A stretch of DNA of 64,000 nucleotides, from the NCBI GenBank assembly GCA_040218415.1, contig JAVJRN010000075.1, forward strand, positions 1 to 64,000, read 5' to 3'. A model generated the notes under the pieces. It saw only the letters and a program-made list of their open reading frames with translations, had not been told where the DNA came from and made no database searches. Numbering within the stretch: the first letter of the stretch is position 1; each line of letters opens with the position of its first letter. Below are positions 43,750 through 52,698 of the stretch, piece by piece. This stretch comes from JAVJRN01 sp040218415. Its GTDB lineage: Bacteria > Bacteroidota > Bacteroidia > Cytophagales > Cyclobacteriaceae. Position numbers and translations under genes: made by a program.

Positions 43750-46700
43750 TTATTCCATTTCAACGTTTATGGTGTTGTCATCAGGGATTCGATCTATCAA
43801 CTTGTTTAATGGATCTATGCCTGCTTTGGCAGGTTCTCCAGTCACTCTAATTGTAAGTGAACTTGCCCCAGGTTTAATCTTGTATTTTTCCATGTAAAGA
43901 GGATTGACTCTGTCTTTACCTTCTTCGTCCTTATCATCCGCTGCAAAAATGCCCACATCGATGTAGTCACCCTCATACTCGGCGGGTGTTTCCATCCCAG
44001 AGCCATCCGCATATAATTTTTGCGAAGAAAACTTGATGGTAACATCATAAGCATCATCTCCTGCTTTTACGGCGGTAACTTCCTCTGCTTTGTTATCATA
44101 AAGCGTAATCTTGTTCCAAGTATCATCTAGATAGTACATGAGGCTATCAGGAGTCTTAGCCGCAAGGTGGTTGTACAAGTCTAAGCTACCAGGAAATGGA
44201 GGAGCCTGTCGTAATCCAAACTCCTTGTTGAAATTGAACAGGGCAGAGTCAATGGCTTCTTCCCCAATTAAATCTCTTAAGCCATAAAGAATCAAGCTTC
44301 CTTTGTTATACCATTGATAAGATCTGTTGCAGTTGATGAATACATTTTCCTTTTTACCTTCTCTTGACCTTCCTCTCAAGTAATCATCAAGTTCATCTTT
44401 AAGGAAGCGCTTCATGTTCTGTTTACCATATTTCCTTTCCGACAGGATGAGTGCTGAAAATTCCGCCAAAGCTTCAGATGTTAGATTCGACCCTCGCGTA
44501 TAATTCGGTGTAATCTGATGCCCCCACCACTGATGTGCCAGTTCATGGGCCGTGACATAATACACATAGTCAAAGCTATTCGGATCAGAAAAGTCAGCTA
44601 TCCAGCCAAAACTTTCCGCAAAGGGAACAGTATTTGGAAATGATTGGGCAAAACCCGCATATCTTGGAAATTCCAGAATCCGCATTTGTCGGTATTGGAA
44701 AGAGCCATAGGTTTCCGAGTAATAGGTCAGTCCGTCCTTATATGAATTAACAAAACGATCTAAATTATACTCATGGCCTTTTTGATAGTAAATTTCTATG
44801 TCAATTTCTTGTCCGTTTGGAAGCAAGGTTTTGTCTCTTAACACCTCATATTCCGCGGAAAGCACAGAGAAAAAGGCTTGAATGGGAATATCTTGTATAT
44901 AGTGAAAATATCGACGGCCGTCTTCTTCCCATTCTTTCTGTAGATAACCTGGAGCAATGGCAATCTGGCTGGGAATGGTACTCACTGTAGCCTCAAATTG
45001 AATTAAATCCGCCTCATCGGAAAAAAGCAACGTATTTCTACCATAAGGATCATCGTGTGGCGGAAGGTCTTCCGGTTTCTCCGGTAGTTCATATTCTCTT
45101 CTTTTTTCATCGCTACTGATCTCACCGCCGGCATTGTAGCCTATTTCTGGCATTCCACCTGCAATAAAGCTCCCATTGTAAACCAACTCACGACCAAAGC
45201 CCGAATTGGGGAAACCCTCATTGATGACTTTACTTTTTATCACCAACTCCATGGTGTCTCCCGGCATCATAGTTTCTGGTAATGCGGTGATTCGATACCA
45301 TTCGTAATCAGTTTTTTTGCCAAAAATCTGAAATTTGCTTGGTTCATAGGTCAAAGGATACTTGTAAGAAAGTTTCTCTCCGTTATAAAGTACCTCGAAA
45401 TCCGTAAGGCTGGTACTGTTGAAGTGGACAGAATCAATGGGTTCATTGGTCTTATTGACCATTTGTACATTTGCCTCGAAATAAGCATCGCGCTTCATAG
45501 GGTAGAGATCCGCCTTCAAGTTGACTTTAGTTATTTTTGGCTGAGCCATAAACTCGTATTTCTTCAGTGTCTTTTCATAGACCACTTGCCTTTTTTCTCC
45601 CTCTTCTGTGGTGAGGTAATTGTTTTTATAAACGACCGACTGGTAGATATATCCACCAATAGCAAGACCAGCTAAAAGAAAGGCATAGGACAGTAATGCT
45701 GTTTTTTTACCGAGTTTTCCTTTTGCAATTTGAATTCTACTTTTAATGGAGCTGTCTGTTCCTCGGCTGTAAAAAATGCTAAAGAAAAGAACCAGAAATA
45801 GGCCAATGGCTGTCCAGTAAAGGTTAAACCATAAAAGCGAATCTCCAAAATGACCTAGCCCGTTCATATCGCTCCACCGATAGCCTGGCTTGTACGAAAA
45901 GAAGAAAAGATTAAAGTTGTATCCAGCAAAATCTCTCAATACAATCAGCACAAGCCACAAACCGATAGCCGCGGCATGTCCCGCAAACTTGTTATTGACA
46001 AGCAAATGAACCGCAAAAACCAACATCACCATTTGTAGATAATCTGGTAGCGCAATCAAATAGCTATCAACCAAATAAACACCGATATCGTAGTTGAAGT
46101 AACCTTTGAGTGTTTGTATCACCAGACCAACCACTACTGGAATTGTCGTTAATACGAGGCAAACGGATGCCATCCCCAAAAACTTGGAGGCAATGACAGA
46201 GCCGTCTTTAACAGGAAAGGTGTCGTTGATCACAGAATATCCTGAGGATTTATCACGATGTAATGTTTCCCCTGTAAAAAACACAATGATGATAAATACA
46301 AAAAGATTGTAAGTACTATTCTTAAACTCCATCAGAAAGGAGGTGGCAGGAAAATTAGATACGCTATACAAAGTGTTACCTATCCAAAAATCAAGGATTA
46401 GAAAAACAGTACCGCCTAAAATAATGGATCGGAAGTATACGTCTTTCAGAATATTCTGAATCTCTATTCGGGTCATGGTAAGGAAACTCTTCCACTGATA
46501 ATTGCCTTGGAAATTGGCTTTCGCCAAAACCTTTTGAAGCACAGGAACACTTTCGACTTCTTTCGACTCTTTTGATTTCTTTTGAACCGCTTGAAAGAAA
46601 TAACTGAAACTAAAGCGGTAATAAGCTGCCAGAAAAAATGCAATGCCAATACCAGTCCAAAGCAGTCTATTCCAAAGTAAATTTCCTGCAAGTGGTAGTA

Positions 46701-47394
46701 TGAAGCTGTTTTGCTCGAAAGGCGTTAAGTATCGCGTTTGGAAGGAGAAAGTGTTTAGGCCAAAAGGATCCAAAATTTCCACCAAATCACGGTTTTCAAT
46801 ATCTTGAGCCAAAAAGTTGGTAAAGAGGTAAAGGATGAAAACCACGATTCCTCCCGAGTAGATGGATTTGATGTTTTTTGTGAAAACGATCAAAGCAAAG
46901 AACAATGAACCAGCAAGCCATAAATTTGGAATGGTTAAAGTAAGCCACGGATGAATGTAGTTCAGGAATACATTTGGCCCGAATCGCGCGGCATCTGTTC
47001 CGAAAAGTGGTCCAAGTAATGAGCCAATATATATACCCACTAAACTACCTAGCGAGATAAAAAGTAGAGTGACGAATGATCCCCAAAAGCGCCCCATAAA
47101 GTAAGCGAACTTGGAGATAGGGTAGCTAAACATGAAAGTTCCGGTCTTGTGCTCTAGGTCGCGATAAATAGGAACTCCCATTACCGCTGAGGCAATCAAA
47201 ATTCCAAAAAGCGAGATGAGTAATTGCAGATTGGCAATTATAATAGGTGCATTGTGGTATACTTTTTCGGATGCTGGCGTATTACCAAAACCAATCAAGA
47301 GCATGGCCACCAAAAAGAGCATCGCAAAATAGATATAGGTCGCTGGCCGACTAAATCTATATTTTAGTTCGAAGATGAAAATATTCAAAAACAT
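43750..47394 (-). CDS. ABC-2-type permease fused to an M1-family aminopeptidase domain
   Basis: 1214 residues. The N-terminal half (about 1-590) holds some 12 membrane helices in ABC-2 style, with two permease repeats (FELKYRFSRPATYIYFAMLF and TRIEIQNILKDVYFRSI). The C-terminal half is a gluzincin domain with HELAHQWWGHQ (about 948-958) and the third ligand Glu in EALAEFSAL. The GxMEN exopeptidase motif of classical M1 enzymes is absent; the aligned place reads PRYAGFAQSFPN. The domain faces the periplasm if helix 12 ends outside. Its partner ATPase gene lies 9 bp upstream in the operon. Likely an exporter coupled to peptide processing; substrate unknown. Confidence 0.9.
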   Translation of the reverse strand: MFLNIFIFELKYRFSRPATYIYFAMLFLVAMLLIGFGNTPASEKVYHNAPIIIANLQLLISLFGILIASAVMGVPIYRDLEHKTGTFMFSYPISKFAYFMGRFWGSFVTLLFISLGSLVGIYIGSLLGPLFGTDAARFGPNVFLNYIHPWLTLTIPNLWLAGSLFFALIVFTKNIKSIYSGGIVVFILYLFTNFLAQDIENRDLVEILDPFGLNTFSFQTRYLTPFEQNSFILPLAGNLLWNRLLWTGIGIAFFLAAYYRFSFSYFFQAVQKKSKESKEVESVPVLQKVLAKANFQGNYQWKSFLTMTRIEIQNILKDVYFRSIILGGTVFLILDFWIGNTLYSVSNFPATSFLMEFKNSTYNLFVFIIIVFFTGETLHRDKSSGYSVINDTFPVKDGSVIASKFLGMASVCLVLTTIPVVVGLVIQTLKGYFNYDIGVYLVDSYLIALPDYLQMVMLVFAVHLLVNNKFAGHAAAIGLWLVLIVLRDFAGYNFNLFFFSYKPGYRWSDMNGLGHFGDSLLWFNLYWTAIGLFLVLFFSIFYSRGTDSSIKSRIQIAKGKLGKKTALLSYAFLLAGLAIGGYIYQSVVYKNNYLTTEEGEKRQVVYEKTLKKYEFMAQPKITKVNLKADLYPMKRDAYFEANVQMVNKTNEPIDSVHFNSTSLTDFEVLYNGEKLSYKYPLTYEPSKFQIFGKKTDYEWYRITALPETMMPGDTMELVIKSKVINEGFPNSGFGRELVYNGSFIAGGMPEIGYNAGGEISSDEKRREYELPEKPEDLPPHDDPYGRNTLLFSDEADLIQFEATVSTIPSQIAIAPGYLQKEWEEDGRRYFHYIQDIPIQAFFSVLSAEYEVLRDKTLLPNGQEIDIEIYYQKGHEYNLDRFVNSYKDGLTYYSETYGSFQYRQMRILEFPRYAGFAQSFPNTVPFAESFGWIADFSDPNSFDYVYYVTAHELAHQWWGHQITPNYTRGSNLTSEALAEFSALILSERKYGKQNMKRFLKDELDDYLRGRSREGKKENVFINCNRSYQWYNKGSLILYGLRDLIGEEAIDSALFNFNKEFGLRQAPPFPGSLDLYNHLAAKTPDSLMYYLDDTWNKITLYDNKAEEVTAVKAGDDAYDVTIKFSSQKLYADGSGMETPAEYEGDYIDVGIFAADDKDEEGKDRVNPLYMEKYKIKPGASSLTIRVTGEPAKAGIDPLNKLIDRIPDDNTINVEME

Positions 47395-47403
47395 GAGTTC
47401 TTT

Positions 47404-48291
47404 TTAAATAGTGATAGGATCTATTTTCTTAGATATGTAGCTGAAATACACATCCTCCAAGTCGGCAGGTACTGCCTCAAAACCATCCCCAGGATTGCTT
47501 TCACTTTCAACCCTTAAACTGAGTCTTCCTTCGAGCAGTTTGGTGGAAATTACCTGATGCTTTTCACGATACGTGTCGAGCTGATCCTTTTCAATCATCT
47601 TCTGAAATATTTTACCCTCCACACTTGCAATTCCTTCTTTAGGCTTTCCTTGCATAAGCAATTCTCCTTGGCAGATGATCGCCATGTTTGGACAAAGCGT
47701 ATTTACATCTTCGACTATGTGTGTGGATAAAATGACGATCGTATTTTCACCAATTTCAGACAAGAGATTATAGAACCTATTTCTTTCCGAAGGATCCAAA
47801 CCTGCGGTTGGTTCATCCACAATAATGAGCGATGGACTACCAGCCAATGCTTGTGCGATACCAAAACGCTGGCGCATTCCGCCAGAGTAGGTGCCCAATC
47901 CTTTTTTACGATCCTTGTAAAGGTTTACCTTATGTAGTAGGCTTTCCACCAAATCTTTTCTTTCCGATTTATTGCCAATCCCTTTCATTTGTGCAATGTG
48001 ATCAAGCATTACTTCGGCATTGATCCTCGGATAAAGTCCAAAGTCTTGAGGCAGATAACCAAGTCTCTCACGTATAGACTGCTTGTCTTCACTAAGGTTG
48101 ATATCGTCCAAAAAGATGCTGCCAGAATCTGGATCTTGAAGGGTAGCGATGGTTCTCATCAATGTTGATTTTCCAGCGCCATTGGGACCCAAAAGGCCAA
48201 ACATTCCTTGCGGTATGGTTAAAGAAACGTCATTCAGTGCCTTGACACCATTGGCGTAGGTCTTTGATAGGTTGCTAATACGTAATTCCAT
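47404..48291 (-). CDS. ABC transporter ATP-binding protein
   Basis: 295 residues. Walker A GPNGAGKST (35-43), Q-loop YLPQDFGLYP, signature YSGGMRQRFG, Walker B LIIVDEPTAGLDP and the H-loop LSTHIVED are all present. C-terminal extension of about 80 residues follows, as in CcmA/NatA-type exporters. It is the first gene of a two-gene operon with the permease/M1 fusion, to which it must supply the ATPase. Confidence 0.95.
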   Translation of the reverse strand: MELRISNLSKTYANGVKALNDVSLTIPQGMFGLLGPNGAGKSTLMRTIATLQDPDSGSIFLDDINLSEDKQSIRERLGYLPQDFGLYPRINAEVMLDHIAQMKGIGNKSERKDLVESLLHKVNLYKDRKKGLGTYSGGMRQRFGIAQALAGSPSLIIVDEPTAGLDPSERNRFYNLLSEIGENTIVILSTHIVEDVNTLCPNMAIICQGELLMQGKPKEGIASVEGKIFQKMIEKDQLDTYREKHQVISTKLLEGRLSLRVESESNPGDGFEAVPADLEDVYFSYISKKIDPITI

Positions 48292-48508
48292 TTTTAATTG
48301 GTTTCTAAGAAGATAGGTTAGATTAAAAGTGATAAGTGCTTCATTTATTTCATTTAAAGCTAATCAGATGTGGCTGGAAATGAAACTATTGGCCTAAAAG
48401 TTCATCAACTATGAGATGATGTAAAAAAACGATAGGGGATAACGTAGAAAAATCAATAGAAACTCCAATAGATTTTGTTTTTAATTTATCTGCAATATAA
48501 GTTGTGGT

Positions 48509-49063
48509 ATGAAGCATCTTTTACAAGTCAAATATTTATTGACCGTTATTTTTTTCATCTCCTTTCTTATGACGGGATATGGGCAATTCAATGAAAATCT
48601 GGCAAAGGAGATCAGTGAAATCAATGCAACTTTTCAACTAAATGGTATTGAAAAAAAGGATGCATTGAAGCGACTCGAAGAAATCTCACCGGATGTGCCA
48701 GTGGCTCTTGTTATAAAATATCTTAATGACGAACCATGGAAATATTCTCATTCCGTAAGCAATACAGGCAGAAAGTACAGGCTAAGCAATGCAACCTACC
48801 TTTATAGTTTCACTGAAGATGGCCTTGCATTTTTCCAACAAGAAAAGGAAGGAGCCAAGACTTGGTGTACGTGGTTTTATGAGAAAACAAGATTGCTTGA
48901 AGTAGATCGCTATGAGACTAGCGAAAGAGCAAAGGCGCTTCGAAGGGACTATTTTGGACTTCACTCCATTACTGCCGATCGCTTAGTGATCACCAAGGTG
49001 ATCAAAAGCAAAGAATTTCCCGACAAGTCTGAAATTTTATACAATGTCTATTTTAGAAGATAG
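48509..49063 (+). CDS. Secreted protein of unknown function
   Basis: 184 residues with a signal peptide (MKHLLQVKYLLTVIFFISFLMTGYGQ). The mature protein is mixed alpha/beta, with WKYSHSVSNTGRKYRLSNATYLYSFTEDGLAFFQQEKEGAKTW in the middle and a basic C-terminus. No family recognised. It is divergent from the ABC operon (216-bp gap) and has no downstream partner on its strand. Confidence 0.7.
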   Translation: MKHLLQVKYLLTVIFFISFLMTGYGQFNENLAKEISEINATFQLNGIEKKDALKRLEEISPDVPVALVIKYLNDEPWKYSHSVSNTGRKYRLSNATYLYSFTEDGLAFFQQEKEGAKTWCTWFYEKTRLLEVDRYETSERAKALRRDYFGLHSITADRLVITKVIKSKEFPDKSEILYNVYFRR

Positions 49064-49406
49064 AAGAGCTTAATTGGGTGAGATAGAGATCCAAAACACG
49101 TTAAGGTAGTTTGTTCACTTTTTTTAGCTCATTTGATGTCAGGGTTTATTTCTCTACCAACCAGCTTTATTGTTTTGATTGGTGCGACATGTGCCGAGAC
49201 TGGGAAAGGGTTAAAATACAGCACAAAATCGAACGTTTGCTACTATATAAGTCATGCCAGTGTCAGCGGCAGGTTGCATAAATTTCGGATGTGAGCCTAA
49301 TCTTCGGTCTTTGAAGTTGTATTCAGGCACATCCGTTTCTATTTCCTTGAAAGCTTGTTTTAATGGGTCATCAGTGAATCCACACTTAAATAACAGACCT
49401 TGGATG
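49064..49406. other. 343-bp intergenic stretch, no gene recognised
   Basis: Lies between converging genes. A short minus-strand frame (49211-49462) overlaps the 3' end of the neighbouring gene and has no recognisable features. I see no repeat, clear hairpin or RNA gene. Confidence 0.5.
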
Positions 49407-51578
49407 TTATTTGATAATATGGAGTGTTGACTTTTGGTAAATTTCGTTCCCAGAATTGTCAATGCCTTTTAATTCCACTCTATATTTTCCTGTATAATCA
49501 GCTGTAGAAAAGTCAATTGTTTGGGATAATTTTTGAGTCGGATTCCAATGAAGTACATTTCGTAAATCTGGTAATTTGTCTAATGGAGATTGAGATCGCA
49601 AAACCGAGGTAAGCTTTGTTTCTTTCAAGGCCATTCCATCAATGACAGTCTCAATGTTGGTTTCTAAATGTTTTAAAGCAAAGGCTCGGTCTTTGGTAAT
49701 TACTTCAATTACTCCGCCAAAGGTTTGATCTTTGATGTAGTATTTTTCATTTTTTACGAATATCATCTTTATCGATTCTGCAGGTATATCAAGCATCTTT
49801 TGGCTGTCATTGATCACAAAACCATCGATTATATGTAAGGGTTTCAGGTCCATCAAACCCATCAAATTCTGCTTTGTCCAGTCAAGTTCATGAAGATATA
49901 TTTGTGTTACCTTGCTCTTTTTTACTTTCACTCCAGCAAGAAGCTCTTTCACAATTTCCTCAAAACTTTCTAATGAAATATACTCGTCCAGATCGAGCGT
50001 TTTGGTAGGCTCAGGTGCTATGCCAATGTATTTACTTTTCGCTTTGGTGGTTTTATTGTCTTGCGTTTGATAGATCTGTTCAATTACACGATTTGCTTTA
50101 TATGCTTCTATATAATCTAGCATTCCCTGAGTAATACTCAATGAAGGTTCATAGCTTTCAAAGTTGAGCGCTGGGGGAAAGAGTTCGTAGGTAATTTCGG
50201 CATCCATCAAATCACTTGACGCACTCAGTTTTATAGCTTGATCCTGATCAAAGGAAGGAATCTCGAAGAAGAAAATGCCGTTTTCATTCGTTTTCGTTAA
50301 ATCTAATCTGGGACGAGAACTCCCGTAGTATAAATATACGGTAGTCGTATCAAGTGGCAGATTAGTCTTCTTATCCCTTATTGAGCCGATGATGTTAATC
50401 ATTGACTTATTTTCCTTTGCAACATATCCACTATTATTAACTTTCACATAGTCAGCATTTTGACTTCTGGTTATAAGCGCAGCATTAAAATACTTTGACT
50501 CAGGGGAAAGGTTCTTTGCGCAATATTGACTGCCAAAATAGGTCTCATTCAAGATCGAAAGTGACACTTTTTGTTCGCTGTGGTAACTATTTTCTGCTGC
50601 GAGACTTACTTTTGATCTTCTAGGGTAATCTCTCTTTTGGTTTAATTCTAGGCTCTTAAAGTGATCGGTTGTATTGTTGTACAAAAGGCGCTTGGCCAAT
50701 ACCTGATGATCTTTATCTTTCACATAAAGCATACTTTCGCCGGTAGGTAGTTGGTTCTTTGGTATGTTTACAATTACGCCAATTCGTAACTTGGCGGCTA
50801 ATACTATTTGGTTGTTATTTTCAATGACAAAGTTAAGCGTGTCTTGTTTAAATTGGTCGCCAACCTTTGGCGTAATTAGGAATTCATTGCTGTTGTTTTT
50901 CACCAACAGGGAGACGTTTTTTTGATCAGCTTTTAAAAATGGTATCGTATTAATTGACCCATTTTTGAAATAATGCAACTCATAGTTTTCGCCCTGCTGA
51001 TGCTCAAAGAGAAATTGATCAAATTGGCAACTTATGACTTTATTTAGTACAGTATCTTTTCCGTCCTTGGTGGTCACAAAAAACCTTTTACCTATTAATT
51101 GATCCTGTGCTTGAAACGCTATGTTATTGACATGATCGCTTACGAGCTGTCCGCCTTCGGGATACAGCTGAAAATCTTTTGACATACTATTTCTAAGGAA
51201 AGGATCATTGATGTTGAGGATGTGTAACTTTTGCTGAAACATCACAGAATTATTCAATCTGAGCGCTTGCGGAGTAAACACTGCCAGTAGGTATTCATTT
51301 GACGGCATGTCATCTGGCAAATTGATTACACCATAGCCTAGGTTGTCTTCCGCGAGTATTCGCCTGATCTTGACTAGTTTACCCTGAGGATCGGAGATTT
51401 GTAGGTAAAGGATTTGGCTCTCGTTAGATTTTGGCCAAGTGTGAATGGAGAAGTATATTTTTTCTCCAGCCAAATAATAAGGTTTATCCAAATGAACCAA
51501 AATTTTAGTCGTAGGAGTCTGCTGCGCATTACTTAAAAGCGTGCTAAAAGAGAGAAGAAAAACAAAAACATATCTCAT
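49407..51578 (-). CDS. Secreted MG2-like protein with carboxypeptidase-like and TonB-plug-like segments
   Basis: 723 residues from ATG 51578, which opens the signal peptide (MRYVFVFLLSFSTLLSNAQ); the frame is open to a TTG at 51593. The N-terminus KILVHLDKPYYLAGEKIYFSIHTW is the macroglobulin MG2-type start seen in many Bacteroidota proteins encoded beside TonB receptors. A middle stretch (INIIGSIRDKKTNLPLDTTTVYLYYGSSRPRLDLTKTNENG) is carboxypeptidase-regulatory-like. Near the C-terminus, PLHIIDGFVINDSQKMLDIPAESIKMIFVKNEK...GGVIEVITK resembles a TonB-plug fragment with no barrel. Last gene of the operon with DUF4249 and the receptor. Role in surface assembly is unknown. Confidence 0.8.
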   Translation of the reverse strand: MRYVFVFLLSFSTLLSNAQQTPTTKILVHLDKPYYLAGEKIYFSIHTWPKSNESQILYLQISDPQGKLVKIRRILAEDNLGYGVINLPDDMPSNEYLLAVFTPQALRLNNSVMFQQKLHILNINDPFLRNSMSKDFQLYPEGGQLVSDHVNNIAFQAQDQLIGKRFFVTTKDGKDTVLNKVISCQFDQFLFEHQQGENYELHYFKNGSINTIPFLKADQKNVSLLVKNNSNEFLITPKVGDQFKQDTLNFVIENNNQIVLAAKLRIGVIVNIPKNQLPTGESMLYVKDKDHQVLAKRLLYNNTTDHFKSLELNQKRDYPRRSKVSLAAENSYHSEQKVSLSILNETYFGSQYCAKNLSPESKYFNAALITRSQNADYVKVNNSGYVAKENKSMINIIGSIRDKKTNLPLDTTTVYLYYGSSRPRLDLTKTNENGIFFFEIPSFDQDQAIKLSASSDLMDAEITYELFPPALNFESYEPSLSITQGMLDYIEAYKANRVIEQIYQTQDNKTTKAKSKYIGIAPEPTKTLDLDEYISLESFEEIVKELLAGVKVKKSKVTQIYLHELDWTKQNLMGLMDLKPLHIIDGFVINDSQKMLDIPAESIKMIFVKNEKYYIKDQTFGGVIEVITKDRAFALKHLETNIETVIDGMALKETKLTSVLRSQSPLDKLPDLRNVLHWNPTQKLSQTIDFSTADYTGKYRVELKGIDNSGNEIYQKSTLHIIK

Positions 51579-51580
51579 AT

Positions 51581-52696
51581 TTATTGTATCCAATTTGAGG
51601 GTTGGTCAGTGAAAGCACCCGGATACAAGCGACAATCGCAGCAGAATGCGAAGGGTTTTGGTTGTGGAAGTTGATAAGGTCCACCACGGCCTGGAATACT
51701 GTCAGGATAGCATTCTGGGTATAAGACCGAATCTTTTGCATTTATCCTGAAAAGGGAAGGCAGTATGTTTGTGCGAAAAGACGATTCGGAAGAGGTTAAG
51801 AAGAATCCGAGAGGTTTGCCTTCAGGGTTCGTCACATTGTCGATATTCCCCACAATACCAGAAGGTGGAGACTCGAAAAGTGTACCACCTTGCTCTTGTT
51901 GCCTTCTTAGTTGATCAAAAAACTGAAATGCCTCTTGATCAATAGTGTGTCTGGTAATAGTCAAGTTATAGTTTCTCGCAACTTTAAAATTGTATCTAAA
52001 CACAAAGATGGTGTGTGATACTTCACTGCCGATAGTGAATGATTCATTGCTGTAAACATTTAAAAAACCTGCATTACTTTCCCTATTGTAGCAGATAATA
52101 TCAGCTGGCGGAGCTTCATCTGGTTCCTCTCGAAAGCATTCAATAGAGCCTTGTTGAATGGTTCTAAAGGCATATTCACCAACAAAAGAGTATCTCGAAT
52201 AATTTGTTTCAGATCGAGTTCCTTCATCTGCAATGACGTCTACCACGGTTTCTTCTACTATGGAGCTGCCAAGTAACGCTTGAATTGTTGATCTTTCTAA
52301 CCTGGTTGGGGGTACAGGCTCGGCTGCTTTCAAGGTTTGATAGTTGGACACCAACTCTTCTCCATTGGCGAGTGTAATCAGAAGGCGGTAGGACATGCCT
52401 GTTTCGGCGATAAAGCTAGAAGTGTCCGTAGCGTAAATGCCACTTTTTTCTTCTTTGGCTTCATAGCAGTTGCCTAGCTCATCTTCAAAGCAAACTGATG
52501 CGCCAGTCACCTTTACCATTTCTCGATGGTCATCGCCAGATACAGTTCTGCTTATTTGAGTGATATAGGCTTCCTTTTTATTCGTTATTTCACTTTCAAT
52601 AACTATTCGCTCCACTGCTCTCTCAGATTCAAGTTCAAAGGGTTGAATGCATGAGACCACAATTAGGGCGAGTATCCATGTTTTGACAGATTTCAT
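51581..52696 (-). CDS. DUF4249-family lipoprotein
   Basis: 371 residues. Lipobox ALIVVSC (Cys16), then ERIVIESEITNKKEAYITQISRTV, the DUF4249 opening, and VTGASVCFEDELGN...KSGIYATDTSSFIAETGMSYRLLI, followed by FLTSSESSFRTNILP; the C-terminus CCDCRLYPGAFTDQPSNWIQ is typical of the family. These proteins are almost always encoded next to a TonB-dependent receptor with an STN domain, as here (2 bp to the receptor gene). It probably sits on the outer-membrane surface as partner of that receptor. Confidence 0.9.
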   Translation of the reverse strand: MKSVKTWILALIVVSCIQPFELESERAVERIVIESEITNKKEAYITQISRTVSGDDHREMVKVTGASVCFEDELGNCYEAKEEKSGIYATDTSSFIAETGMSYRLLITLANGEELVSNYQTLKAAEPVPPTRLERSTIQALLGSSIVEETVVDVIADEGTRSETNYSRYSFVGEYAFRTIQQGSIECFREEPDEAPPADIICYNRESNAGFLNVYSNESFTIGSEVSHTIFVFRYNFKVARNYNLTITRHTIDQEAFQFFDQLRRQQEQGGTLFESPPSGIVGNIDNVTNPEGKPLGFFLTSSESSFRTNILPSLFRINAKDSVLYPECYPDSIPGRGGPYQLPQPKPFAFCCDCRLYPGAFTDQPSNWIQ

Positions 52697-52698
52697 GA

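Noticed and set aside
49211..49462. Minus-strand frame of 83 codons beside the MG2-like gene
   Set aside because: Overlaps the neighbouring gene by about 56 bp, has no signal peptide, motif or start context, and looks like read-through of intergenic DNA.
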